This document shows positions 16,433 to 24,204 of a DNA stretch of 64,000 nucleotides, one piece after another. Every line of letters begins with the position of its first letter. The stretch's first letter is position 1. The stretch is taken from assembly GCF_039541795.1 (NCBI RefSeq), contig NZ_BAABGX010000002.1:1240001-1304000 (forward strand), written 5' to 3'. Source of the stretch: Nibribacter koreensis. Its GTDB lineage: Bacteria > Bacteroidota > Bacteroidia > Cytophagales > Hymenobacteraceae. The translations under genes and the position numbers were made by a program. The notes beneath the pieces are model-generated. The model was not told the DNA's origin. It worked only from the letters and a program-made list of their open reading frames with translations, and did no database searches.

Positions 16433-16695
16433 AATAGTAATCAAGCACTTGTATCCTTACAAAGACATACCCACTACCGCTTTGCAGCCTTTCATGGGCT
16501 TGGTAGCAGCGTCTCATCATGCCTCCCTGCGTGATGTCCTGAACGGGTATTGCCTTTCCTTTTTTACCTCTCCCAAAGACTTTAACAAGTAGGCCGGGAG
16601 CATATCCGGCCCTGCCATCCTATTGCCATGCCTTGTATTAGCTGAAGTTGCCTTAAAGCAGTTTCTGCTAATGCGCTGCATGGCGTTTTCTTTTT
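16433..16695 (+). ncRNA. Candidate structured small RNA (unassigned family)
   Basis: A promoter lies at one end, a terminator at the other, and there is no ORF between. The pairing I find by eye has a closing helix ACTTGT (16447-16452) with ACAAGT (16585-16590). Inside it, ATACCC (16467-16472) pairs with GGGTAT (16545-16550) and encloses two hairpins. The first is CTACC/GGTAG with AGCC/GGCT (16474-16506). The second is CATCATGC/GCGTGATG with loop CTCCCT (16515-16536). A GC hairpin, GGCCGG/CCGGCC (16592-16611), and the terminator follow. It lacks the hallmarks of tmRNA, RNase P RNA and SRP RNA. It could be a trans-acting RNA, or a leader of the Rnk-like gene at 16840. Confidence 0.55.
16625..16695 (+). 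terminator. Terminator hairpin of the candidate ncRNA
   Basis: GCCATGC (16625-16631) pairs with GCATGGC (16678-16684), with an inner ATTAGC/GCTAAT helix, then GTTTTCTTTTT. The stem-loop is long, so it could double as part of the RNA body. Confidence 0.7.
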
Positions 16696-16839
16696 CCGGC
16701 TTCCTTCCTAATCAGCATTCTACTTAGCCCCAGCACCCATGTTAGGGGCCTGTCTGCTGTTATAAAAACCGGAGCCAGAGAAAGCAAAGCCTTTGGGAGA
16801 TTCTCTCTTTCCTGAATTTCCACTTAATCTCAAATTTGT

Positions 16840-17244
16840 ATGAATCCTATTTTTTTAACCGAGAAGGATTACGAACGCCTGTTGTCTCTGGTACAGACCC
16901 ATCGTTCCATTACTAACGCCGCCGTAGTAGAAGGCTTGTGCAGAGAACTGCGCACCGCTACCATTATTCCCGCCCATCAAGTGCCCGTAAACGTGGTGAC
17001 CATGCACTCCCTGGTGCGCCTGCGGCAGAAGAAAAGCGGCATGGTGATGGACTTGTCCTTGGTCTACCCTAAAGAAGCAGATGTAGCCAGCCGTAAGATC
17101 TCTGTCCTGGCGCCGGTGGGCTCTGCCATCTTGGGCCGCAAAGTGGGCGAAGAGATAGAATGCCCTGCCCCCGGCGGCACGCTGTTGTATGAGATTGAAG
17201 AAGTCATGTACCAACCAGAAGCCGCCGGCGATTTTCATTTGTAG
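16840..17244 (+). CDS. Rnk/GreA-GreB C-terminal-domain protein
   Basis: 134 residues. The N-terminal 45 residues are a short helical region (LTEKDYERLLSLVQTH). The rest is the GreA/GreB C-terminal FKBP-like fold: HSLVRLRQKKSGMVMDLSLVYPKEAD, SVLAPVGSAILGRKVGEEIECPAPGG, then a closing strand. It lacks the Gre coiled coil, as does the nucleoside-diphosphate-kinase regulator Rnk. Rnk-like proteins bind RNA polymerase near the secondary channel. It is preceded by the candidate RNA region, whose terminator ends 145 nt before this start, so riboswitch-like control is possible but unproven. Confidence 0.85.
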   Translation: MNPIFLTEKDYERLLSLVQTHRSITNAAVVEGLCRELRTATIIPAHQVPVNVVTMHSLVRLRQKKSGMVMDLSLVYPKEADVASRKISVLAPVGSAILGRKVGEEIECPAPGGTLLYEIEEVMYQPEAAGDFHL

Positions 17245-17274
17245 CCTTCGCAGTAAGCCTTGGGCTTGAATGTT

Positions 17275-17312
17275 CGTTTTTAGCTTGTTTTCCAGGAAAT
17301 AGGCCAAAAACG
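17275..17312. repeat. P38 palindrome copy 11
   Basis: 38 nt, CGTTTTTAGCTTGTTTTC left arm; right arm AAATAGGCCAAAAACG. It lies 30 nt after the Rnk-like stop. Confidence 0.88.
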
Positions 17313-17424
17313 AAATATTCTTATGCCCATTGCGCAAGAAAATTGACATGCTTTAAAACGTCTAAGCAAGGCAGCGTAACGTCTGTCTTGCCCAGATGCT
17401 TTTACCCTTTAAACCCTATGTGAC

Positions 17425-17853
17425 ATGAAAAGAGAACTTGTAAATGCTTTCGGGAATGTGTTTCTCACCATCACGCTGGACCATGAGAACAGATGGATTA
17501 CGGCCAAGTGGCAAGGCTACTCTACAGAGGAGGCTATCAAGACCGGTCTAGAGGCCTACACTAAGGCACTGGAGTCAGCAGATTTTCATTCCATGCTCAT
17601 AGACACTCGCGCCATGGTGGGCTCCTGGCACCACTCCCTGGATTGGATGCTAGAAGAATGGGCACCGCAGGCGGCCCGCGACGGTCTGCAATACTACGCC
17701 ATGGTGGTAGAGCCAGAGTCCTTCGCAGAAGCCTCTGCAGATAAATTTTATGAGCAGGTGCGCTACTTTAAGGCCAAAGTGTTTGAAGACCTGGAGTCAG
17801 CTGAGAACTGGCTCATGCGCCGCGCCAACTGGTTTCAAAGCAGAGCCTATTAA
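17425..17853 (+). CDS. Hypothetical STAS/SpoIIAA-like protein
   Basis: 142 residues, soluble. The pattern of early strands (FLTITLDHENRWITAKWQGY), then helix-strand (AIKTGLEAYTKALESADFHS then MLIDTRAMVGSW), and the ending VFEDLESAENWLM all fit the SpoIIAA/STAS-like fold. Many Bacteroidota have such proteins as stand-alone genes. There is no kinase or anti-sigma partner nearby, and the conserved phosphorylatable Ser is not evident. It is monocistronic, followed by a P38 copy and a strong bidirectional terminator. Confidence 0.6.
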   Translation: MKRELVNAFGNVFLTITLDHENRWITAKWQGYSTEEAIKTGLEAYTKALESADFHSMLIDTRAMVGSWHHSLDWMLEEWAPQAARDGLQYYAMVVEPESFAEASADKFYEQVRYFKAKVFEDLESAENWLMRRANWFQSRAY

Positions 17854-17871
17854 CAGTAACCTATAGGAAGT

Positions 17872-17909
17872 CGTTTTTGGCCTGATTTCCAGAAAATAGC
17901 CTAAAAACA
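17872..17909. repeat. P38 palindrome copy 12
   Basis: 38 nt, CGTTTTTGGCCTGATTTC left arm, CA core; ends ACAG instead of ACG. It starts 18 nt after a stop codon and abuts the terminator at 17911. Confidence 0.9.
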
Positions 17910-17910
17910 G

Positions 17911-17934
17911 AAAGGCCCGCAATTGCGGGCCTTT
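17911..17934. terminator. Perfect 24-nt bidirectional terminator
   Basis: AAAGGCCCGCAATT and its exact complement form a perfect inverted repeat flanked by A and T runs. It can end transcription from both the STAS-like gene and the AraC gene, which converge here. Confidence 0.85.
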
Positions 17935-17957
17935 CCTATAAAAAGTCACTAGTCTGT

Positions 17958-18878
17958 CTACACGTTCATGGAAGACTCTCTGCGGCGCATCTTGCCCGCC
18001 GGAATCCCGAACATCATCTTAAAGCGACGGCAGAAATACGCGGTGTCTTTGTAGCCCACGTCTTTGCCAATCTCTCTGATGCTCTTTTTGGTAGTACGCA
18101 GCAAGAACACGGCGCGCTCCATACGCTGGTACTCAATATAATCCTGTGGGTTGATGCCGGTCAGCATTTTAAAGTACTGGCCTACGTAGTCCTCAGAAAC
18201 GTTGGCCACGTTGCTCAGCACTTTGTTAGACAAGTCACCGCCCAGGTTCTCTTTAATGTAGTTGAACAGGTCTATGAGGCGTGGATCCTTAAAGTACGTG
18301 CTGTTGGTGGCCAGTTGCTCCACAAACATCTTGTTCTTTAAGATATAACGGATCAGCTCCACTACCATCTGCTCTGTGTACAGGCTGATGATGCGCTCTT
18401 TGCCCGGCAAGTCCTGCATGCTTTCCTCTACAATCTTGATGATGAGCGTAGCCAGCTTGTTGCTGGTGATCACAAACGCCGGTACCTCCAGAGAGGTGAA
18501 GAAGTTCACAGAGTCAAATACCTTGGCCTCAAAGCTAACGTGGCTGTGGCTGTCGTCTGCCTCGCCAATCAGGTCCAGGTCTGTGTTGCTTCTAAAGAAT
18601 TTGTCTTTGGTGGTGATGTAGTCATCATTTGAGATGACGCGGCTCTCGGTGTCGCCGTAGTAGATCTTGGTGCTTCGGCCGCCTGGTATAAAGAGCAACT
18701 GCCCTTCTTCTACCATTTGTTTGTCATCCCCGAAAGCGATAATTCCGTTGTGCACTAAGATGAGGTTGTTGCCAACGTCATAGTAGTTACGCACTGTGAG
18801 CGGCTGTTGCAACACCAGGTTTTTGGCCTTGATGTAGCGAACCTTCAGCGACTCAATTATTTTATTGTAATCTTCCAT
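17958..18878 (-). CDS. AraC-family transcriptional regulator
   Basis: 306 residues. The N-terminal half is a cupin-like sensor region (YYDVGNNLILVHNGIIAFGDD, GQLLFIPGGRSTKIYYGDTE). The C-terminal 100 residues are the double helix-turn-helix: LSNVANVSEDYVGQYFKMLTGINPQDYIEYQRMERAVFLL, then IREIGKDVGYKDTAYFCRRFKMMFG. The conserved GY..T.YFCR.FK signature is intact. The ligand is unknown. It lies between a terminator and an acyl-CoA dehydrogenase gene on the same strand, which might be a target. The upstream 170 nt (18879-19046) hold no exact minus-strand TAnnTTTG site. Confidence 0.9.
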   Translation of the reverse strand: MEDYNKIIESLKVRYIKAKNLVLQQPLTVRNYYDVGNNLILVHNGIIAFGDDKQMVEEGQLLFIPGGRSTKIYYGDTESRVISNDDYITTKDKFFRSNTDLDLIGEADDSHSHVSFEAKVFDSVNFFTSLEVPAFVITSNKLATLIIKIVEESMQDLPGKERIISLYTEQMVVELIRYILKNKMFVEQLATNSTYFKDPRLIDLFNYIKENLGGDLSNKVLSNVANVSEDYVGQYFKMLTGINPQDYIEYQRMERAVFLLRTTKKSIREIGKDVGYKDTAYFCRRFKMMFGIPAGKMRRRESSMNV

Positions 18879-19046
18879 GGAGGGGTACTAGATAAAGGGT
18901 TCTGAAATTTGTTGTTTTTCAAGATTGTCTGTCGCCCTAAAACTAGTACTTATCTTTGACTTTGTCAAATTACTTGGACAAATAATTATATACCCTCTAT
19001 CACTATCTTGCTATCAATCAAGCGATAGAGGGCATACAAAACCTCC

Positions 19047-20186
19047 TTATTTTAATATTTCACGGGATATCACAATCTTCTGAATCTCAGAAGTACCCTC
19101 ATAAATTTGGGTGATTTTGGCGTCGCGCATTAAACGCTCAACATGGTATTCTTTCACAAACCCGTAGCCGCCGTGCACTTGCACCGCCTCAACGGTAGTG
19201 TCCATAGCCACTTTAGAGGCGAACAGCTTGGCCATTGCGCCGGTTTTTGAATAATCCCGATGTGCGTCCTTGTCGGCGGCCGCCTGCAGGCAAAGAAGGC
19301 GCGCTGCGTCAATGTTGGTAGCCATGTCTGCCAGCTTGAACTGGATGCCCTGGTGCTGCGAAATTGGAACACCAAATGCTTTACGCTCTTTTGAATACTT
19401 AAGCGCCAACTCATACGCGCCAGAGGCGATGCCCAAAGCCTGAGAAGCGATACCAATACGACCACCGTTCAAGGTAGACATGGCAAACTTAAACCCGAAG
19501 CCATCCTCACCGATACGGTTCTCTTTAGGTACCTTCACGTCTGTGAACATCAAAGAGTGCGTGTCTGAGCCTCTAATGCCCAGTTTGTTCTCCTTAGGCC
19601 CAATCTCAAAACCTGGCATTCCTTTCTCCACAATAAAGGCGTTGATGCCCTTGTGACGCAACTCTGGGTTGGTCTGCGCGATTACTAAGTACACAGAAGC
19701 GGTGCTACCGTTGGTGATCCAGTTTTTGGTACCGTTCAACAGGTAATGGTCACCCATGTCTACCGCCGTAGTGCGCTGCATGGTAGCGTCAGAACCGGCT
19801 TCTGGCTCAGAAAGACAGAAGGCGCCAATGATCTCACCAGTGGCCAGACGAGTCAGGTATTTCTGCTTTTGCTCTTCGTTGCCGTATTTCTCCAATCCCC
19901 AGCAAACCAGAGAGTTGTTTACAGACATCACTACTGAGGCAGAGGCGTCAATTTTAGAGATTTCTTCCATGGCCAGCACGTAAGAAACGGTGTCCATTCC
20001 GCCGCCGCCGTACTTAGGGTCTACCATCATGCCCAGAAAGCCCAGCTCTCCCAGCTTCTTCATCTGCTCCGTTGGGAACTTCTGCAGCTCATCGCGCTCA
20101 ATGACGCCCGGCAATAATTCTGTTTGTGCAAAGTCACGCGCAGCCGCCTGCACTGCTAACTGCTCTTCGGTAAATTGGAATTCCAT
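19047..20186 (-). CDS. Short-chain acyl-CoA dehydrogenase
   Basis: 379 residues, the usual size. Family signatures: CLSEPEAGSDATMQRTTA, YLLNGTKNWITNGSTASVYLV, FEIGPKENKLGIRGSDTHSL, RLMRDAKITQIYEGTSEIQ. The Glu in IYEGTSEIQ is the catalytic base in butyryl-CoA-type members. It oxidises acyl-CoA to enoyl-CoA, using FAD and passing electrons to ETF. It is monocistronic. The 220-nt region upstream holds only the yugP terminator. Confidence 0.93.
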   Translation of the reverse strand: MEFQFTEEQLAVQAAARDFAQTELLPGVIERDELQKFPTEQMKKLGELGFLGMMVDPKYGGGGMDTVSYVLAMEEISKIDASASVVMSVNNSLVCWGLEKYGNEEQKQKYLTRLATGEIIGAFCLSEPEAGSDATMQRTTAVDMGDHYLLNGTKNWITNGSTASVYLVIAQTNPELRHKGINAFIVEKGMPGFEIGPKENKLGIRGSDTHSLMFTDVKVPKENRIGEDGFGFKFAMSTLNGGRIGIASQALGIASGAYELALKYSKERKAFGVPISQHQGIQFKLADMATNIDAARLLCLQAAADKDAHRDYSKTGAMAKLFASKVAMDTTVEAVQVHGGYGFVKEYHVERLMRDAKITQIYEGTSEIQKIVISREILK

Positions 20187-20359
20187 ATCAAAAAGGTGTT
20201 ATAAATTCTTGTGTACTCTATCTATAGCCGTAGCAGGAAATTACTAGTAGAAATGACTTCCGGGGCTATGGCTATATAAACAGGCAAGCTAACATTTGTT
20301 TTGCTCTTATCCATCAGTTTAAGGCAAAAATTGCGCTATCGCAGAGGGCATTACATAAA

Positions 20360-20386
20360 AAAAGGGCCTCCTGAGGAAGGCCCTTT
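20360..20386. terminator. Terminator after yugP-like gene
   Basis: AAAAGGGCCT and AAGGCCCTTTT pair around CCTGAGG, with A and T runs on both sides. It lies 22 nt beyond the yugP-like stop and ends the pan operon run. Confidence 0.85.
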
Positions 20387-20408
20387 TCTCAAATCAGTCT
20401 TAAAAAGA

Positions 20409-21089
20409 TTACTCTCTCCTGCCAAACAGCATAGAAGCATAGTACAACAACGTGGCCAGTGAGCCAATGGCAGCTACCACGTAGGTCATGGCGGCCCACT
20501 TAAGTGCGTCCTTGGCCATGCCGTGCTCCTGCGGCGTCACAATGCCTCTGGTATCCATCCAGGCCAAAGCGCGCTTGCTGGCGTCAAACTCTACCGGCAG
20601 GGTGATAAAACTGAACAGCGTGGTCAAGGCAAACAGTGCTACTCCAATGGCCAAAGGCAATAAGGTAGTCTGAATCATTAGGACCCCAATCAACAGAATC
20701 CATTGCATGTAACGGCTGGCTACGCTTAACGCCGGCACCATGGCCGAACGGAACTTAAGGAACGCGTACGCTTTAGCGTGTTGCACGGCGTGTCCTACCT
20801 CATGGGCGGCTACGGCGGCGGCGGCGGCGCTTCTGCCTTCATACACGTACTCGCTCAGGTTCACGGTCTTGTCTGCCGGGTTGTAATGGTCTGTCAGTTT
20901 ACCCGGGGTAGAAATCACGCGCACGTCAGTAATGCCGTTATCTGCCAGCATCATCTCGGCGGCCTCACGACCACTAATGCCTGACTGCAAGCCTATCTTT
21001 GAGTATTTCTCAAACTTGCTCTTTAACATCCAGCTGACCGCCGCAGAGGCCAGCATGGTCACAATTACTATTAAATAAATGCCTCCCAT
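20409..21089 (-). CDS. Membrane zinc metallopeptidase (YugP/Zn_peptidase_2)
   Basis: 226 residues. The N-terminal transmembrane helix (YLIVIVTMLASAAVSWML) precedes the conserved head GREAAEMMLADNGITDVRV and the zinc-binding HEVGHAVQHAKAYAFLKFRS, which has the HExxH motif and the downstream His. Two further hydrophobic segments follow (YMQWILLIGVLMIQTTLLPL and LFALTTLFSFITLP). It is an inner-membrane protease of unknown substrate, widespread in Bacteroidota and Firmicutes. It is the last gene of the panC-panD-flippase-rfaE2 run, 27 nt behind rfaE2. Confidence 0.93.
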   Translation of the reverse strand: MGGIYLIVIVTMLASAAVSWMLKSKFEKYSKIGLQSGISGREAAEMMLADNGITDVRVISTPGKLTDHYNPADKTVNLSEYVYEGRSAAAAAVAAHEVGHAVQHAKAYAFLKFRSAMVPALSVASRYMQWILLIGVLMIQTTLLPLAIGVALFALTTLFSFITLPVEFDASKRALAWMDTRGIVTPQEHGMAKDALKWAAMTYVVAAIGSLATLLYYASMLFGRRE

Positions 21090-21116
21090 GGTCTTGTTTT
21101 TTTATTGGTTGCGGTG

Positions 21117-21599
21117 CTACGAGCCAAGGATCCTGGCCACCACCTGTGAGGTTGAATACCCCTTTACCAGCGGAATGGTTTTTACCTCTCCTCCTCTCTC
21201 TAATACGAGGTCATGGCCCACAATGGTGTCAATGGTGTAATCATCGCCTTTCACCAGCACGTCTGGCTGCACGGCTTTGATCAACTCATAGGGCGTTTCC
21301 TGGTCAAATAGCACTACTGCATCTACAAACCAAAATGATGCCATGACCCGCTGGCGTGACATTTCGTCCTGCAACGGCCTACTTGGCCCCTTTAACCTAC
21401 TGACAGACTGGTCAGTATTCAGCCCAAGGATAAGCTTGTCGCCTAGTAGTCTGGCCCTTTCCAAGTAGTCCACGTGGCCTATGTGCACAATGTCAAAGCA
21501 CCCGTTGGTGAAGACTATTTTTTGGCCCTTGGCTCGCCATTCGGTTATCTTATCTAACAGTTCTGGGAGCGTGCAAATTTTAGCCTGGGAAGGAAGCAT
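21117..21599 (-). CDS. rfaE2: D-glycero-beta-D-manno-heptose 1-phosphate adenylyltransferase
   Basis: 160 residues, the single-domain form of the HldE C-terminal half. The nucleotidyltransferase signature FTNGCFDIVHIGHVDYLERA contains HIGH. Other motifs are LGLNTDQSVSRLKGPSRPL, VLVKGDDYTIDTIVG and IPLVKGYSTSQVVARI. It attaches AMP to heptose-1-phosphate for LPS inner-core (ADP-heptose) synthesis. The kinase domain is not in the window. The gene sits in a minus-strand series with panC and panD, 81 nt downstream of the flippase gene, with a P38 copy in between. Confidence 0.92.
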   Translation of the reverse strand: MLPSQAKICTLPELLDKITEWRAKGQKIVFTNGCFDIVHIGHVDYLERARLLGDKLILGLNTDQSVSRLKGPSRPLQDEMSRQRVMASFWFVDAVVLFDQETPYELIKAVQPDVLVKGDDYTIDTIVGHDLVLERGGEVKTIPLVKGYSTSQVVARILGS

Positions 21600-21636
21600 A
21601 TATTTTTATACTAATGAATGAGGAAAAGCAATCAGC

Positions 21637-21674
21637 CGTTTTTGGCCTGATTTGAAGAAAATAACCCAAAAACG
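21637..21674. repeat. P38 palindrome copy 13
   Basis: 38 nt, CGTTTTTGGCCTGATTTG left arm. It lies 6 nt past the flippase stop and inside the pan-rfaE2 gene series, so it would be in a shared transcript if the run is an operon. Confidence 0.88.
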
Positions 21675-21680
21675 AGCGAA

Positions 21681-22706
21681 CTAGGCCGGCTGTTCAACCA
21701 GAACCGCTTCTTTTTTTTTGGATGCCAGACTGGCTATCAGGCTTATGACGCCCAACACTACCACCAAGATGGCGCCCGTAGCATGCACAATCAACGCATA
21801 GGCCATGCCTTTGTCTAGCGGCACCGCATAAAGCAACAAGGCCGTGCGCACCAAGATATGGTATACGCCAATACCACCCTGCACCGGTGCCGACATGCCA
21901 ATGCCGCCCATGACAAAAATGGTCATACCCGCCTGCCAGGACAATTGTGACGTACCCGGCAACACAAAGAACGCTAGGTAACTAGTGAGGTAATAAGACA
22001 ACCAGATAAAGACCGTATGCAACAAGAACTGCCCTTTCTGATCCATTCTCCTTATGCTGAAGATGCCCTGCCACAGCCCTATCACAAAGAGACTCACCTT
22101 CTGGAAATGGCGGTTGTGCTGTAGCCTGCTTATGTTCTTGTAGATGTACCACACCACAAACAGCGTTCCCAGCAATACCACCCCCACCAATAGATAGAGC
22201 GTCTGCAGGTTCTGTTGCAAGCCCTGGTATTTGTCTGAAAAGATCTTTAGAAAGAACTCGTTGAGGCGGTCAAACTCTATAAGAAAGGTAGCGCCAATGC
22301 AGGAAACCAGGATTACCAGATCCAGAATGCGCTCCGTGATGACGGTGCCCAGAGAAACATTAACCGGAACGCCGGCCGTGCGCCGCAAGATGGTACACCT
22401 GATGACCTCACCGGCCCTGGGCAGTACTACATTGGCCAGATAGCCCACCATTTGCGCATGGTATACCTGCCAGAAAGAGGGCTGGTAGCCTACCGGCGCA
22501 TACTGCATTCGCCACCTTATGGCGCGGCTTACATAGCCTGCCACAGACAGCAGCAAGGTTACGCTAATCCAGAAAAAGTTGGCTTGACTAAGCTCTGTTT
22601 TTACCGCCGCAAAGTTGATGCTCCTGAGGGCGTACACCATCAGAAACACAGATACCGCCAAAAGCAGCAAGTACTTGACAATGTTGGCGGTTTTCTTCAT
22701 CCTCAC
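21681..22706 (-). CDS. Flippase-like membrane protein (LPG synthase TM-domain family)
   Basis: 341 residues, about eight membrane helices. Family hallmarks are ANVVLPRAGEVIRCTILRR and GGIGMSAPVQGGIGVYHILV, seen in the AglD/MprF-N-type UPF0104 family. These proteins lack the aminoacyl-transferase domain and are thought to move lipid-linked molecules across the membrane. The context between rfaE2 and panD gives no substrate. The start is 9 nt after the panD stop, indicating co-transcription. Confidence 0.88.
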   Translation of the reverse strand: MRMKKTANIVKYLLLLAVSVFLMVYALRSINFAAVKTELSQANFFWISVTLLLSVAGYVSRAIRWRMQYAPVGYQPSFWQVYHAQMVGYLANVVLPRAGEVIRCTILRRTAGVPVNVSLGTVITERILDLVILVSCIGATFLIEFDRLNEFFLKIFSDKYQGLQQNLQTLYLLVGVVLLGTLFVVWYIYKNISRLQHNRHFQKVSLFVIGLWQGIFSIRRMDQKGQFLLHTVFIWLSYYLTSYLAFFVLPGTSQLSWQAGMTIFVMGGIGMSAPVQGGIGVYHILVRTALLLYAVPLDKGMAYALIVHATGAILVVVLGVISLIASLASKKKEAVLVEQPA

Positions 22707-22715
22707 CTGAAAGAC

Positions 22716-23063
22716 TTATACCAGCCTGTTGTGCTGGTCTGGGAAGATCACGGTTGGCTCATGGGCACGAGCGTCTTGAAAGGGGATCAAGGCATAGGAG
22801 ATGATGATGATCACATCGCCTACCTGCACTTTGCGGGCCGCGGGACCATTGAGGCAAATCATGCCACTGCCGCGCTCGCCTTTGATGATATAGGTTTCAA
22901 ACCGCTCACCGTTGTTCACGTTGACAATGGTCACCTTCTCATGGGGCACCATGTTGGCGGCATCCAATAGATCCTCGTCTATGGTAATGCTCCCCACGTA
23001 ATGTAATTCTGCCTGTGTTACCTTAGCCCGGTGAATCTTGGATTTTAATACTTCAATCTGCAT
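22716..23063 (-). CDS. panD: Aspartate 1-decarboxylase (pyruvoyl enzyme)
   Basis: 115 residues. The self-cleavage site YVGSI is at residues 22-26, where the Gly-Ser bond breaks to make the pyruvoyl cofactor. Conserved VNVNNGERFETYIIKG and ICLNGPAARKVQVGD follow. It makes beta-alanine for pantothenate. It lies 135 nt downstream of panC on the same strand; panC joins beta-alanine to pantoate, so both steps are encoded together. Closely coupled to the flippase gene behind it. Confidence 0.97.
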   Translation of the reverse strand: MQIEVLKSKIHRAKVTQAELHYVGSITIDEDLLDAANMVPHEKVTIVNVNNGERFETYIIKGERGSGMICLNGPAARKVQVGDVIIIISYALIPFQDARAHEPTVIFPDQHNRLV

Positions 23064-23198
23064 CAGAAAAATCTAAAAAGCCCGCAAAGTTACCAATAAT
23101 TTACGAGACCCGTCTACCTGGCATTCTTAGAATACCATCAAGACGCGTTATGGGCATAACCAATATTCTTCGGGAATGATTTCATGGAGTCTACCCGC

Positions 23199-24059
23199 CT
23201 ACAGGCCAATTTCCTTCGGCTCCAATAGCAGGTTGTCAATCAGTCTCACTTCACCTAGAAAAGCAGCCAGACAGACGGCTACTTTTTCAACCTCCTGCAC
23301 GCTAGAAATGGGCTGAAGCGTGTTGGCATCTATCACTTCCAGATATTCTAGCTTAATTTGAGGATAGGCCGCGAGAAAGTCAATGGCAGCCTGCTTGGCT
23401 TCTTCTATACACACCTGCGCCAATTGCCTTTCCAGCAATTGCAGAGCCTCATATAGCTTGGGGGCCATCTGGCGTTGCTCAGGAGTGAGCCTTCTGTTTC
23501 TGGAAGACATGGCCAGCCCGTCTTCTTCTCTGATGATGGGATAGCATACCAATTCCAAGTCAAAGCTCAAATCCTGCACCAACTGTTGCACTATGGCAAA
23601 CTGCTGCAAATCCTTCTGACCAAAGAATGCTTGGTGCGGACGCACCAGATGAAAGAGCTTGCTTACCACTGTCGCCACGCCGTTAAAGTGACCCGGCCTA
23701 TGCGCGCCCTCCATTACGTTCTCCAGACTCCCGAAGTCAAAGGTCAGCTTGCCCGTCTGCTTGTACATCTCTGTGGCCACCGGGGCAAACAACACATCAC
23801 AGCCTACTTGGGCCAGCAACTGGGCGTCTTGCTCTAAAAGTCTGGGATACAACTTGTAGTCCTCTGCATTATTGAACTGGGTGGGATTCACAAACACGCT
23901 GCAGACTACTACGTCGTTCTGGGCTTTGGCGGCCTTGAGCAGGGACAGGTGGCCTTCATGCAGGGCGCCCATGGTGGGCACAAACCCTATTCTGAGGCCT
24001 TGGCAACGTACTTGTTCACAATGTTGGCGAATATCTGAGAGCGCTGAAAGCTGCAACAT
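23199..24059 (-). CDS. panC: Pantothenate synthetase
   Basis: 286 residues from the ATG at 24059 (MLQLSALSDIRQHCEQ); an upstream in-frame ATG at 24119 adds 20 non-conserved residues. Motifs: GFVPTMGALHEGHLSL (HIGH-type), VFVNPTQFN, DVLFAP, AHRPGHFNGVATVV, FGQKDLQQFAIVQQ and IIREEDGLAMSSRN. It condenses pantoate and beta-alanine using ATP. It is divergent from the glycogen-synthase-like gene. Confidence 0.96.
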   Translation of the reverse strand: MLQLSALSDIRQHCEQVRCQGLRIGFVPTMGALHEGHLSLLKAAKAQNDVVVCSVFVNPTQFNNAEDYKLYPRLLEQDAQLLAQVGCDVLFAPVATEMYKQTGKLTFDFGSLENVMEGAHRPGHFNGVATVVSKLFHLVRPHQAFFGQKDLQQFAIVQQLVQDLSFDLELVCYPIIREEDGLAMSSRNRRLTPEQRQMAPKLYEALQLLERQLAQVCIEEAKQAAIDFLAAYPQIKLEYLEVIDANTLQPISSVQEVEKVAVCLAAFLGEVRLIDNLLLEPKEIGL

Positions 24060-24124
24060 GGCAGAGAACTGAGTTAAAGCAGGATTTGTTAAAGGGGGTA
24101 AAGGTATGGTTTTCGTCAAATAAA

Positions 24125-24155
24125 TTGAAAATCAGCTAAGAAATGCGTAATTTTG
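24125..24155 (+). promoter_or_regulatory. Promoter of the glycogen-synthase-like gene
   Basis: TTG at 24125-24127 and TAATTTTG at 24148-24155, spacer 20 nt, an exact fit to the Bacteroidota consensus. Start of transcription is expected about 24161, some 44 nt before the ATG. Confidence 0.8.
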
Positions 24156-24204
24156 CACCTCGCGATTCCTATTGCCTAATTCAAAGTCTAATTACTTCCA
24201 ACTT

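Noticed and set aside
16840..17244. Full GreA transcription factor
   Set aside because: The N-terminal coiled coil is missing; only the C-terminal FKBP-like domain is present, so Rnk-like is the better label.
18951..18958. Exact TATCTTTG box on the plus strand between AraC and acyl-CoA dehydrogenase genes
   Set aside because: No plus-strand gene or structured RNA follows it; the nearest TTG is 23 nt away. Probably chance.
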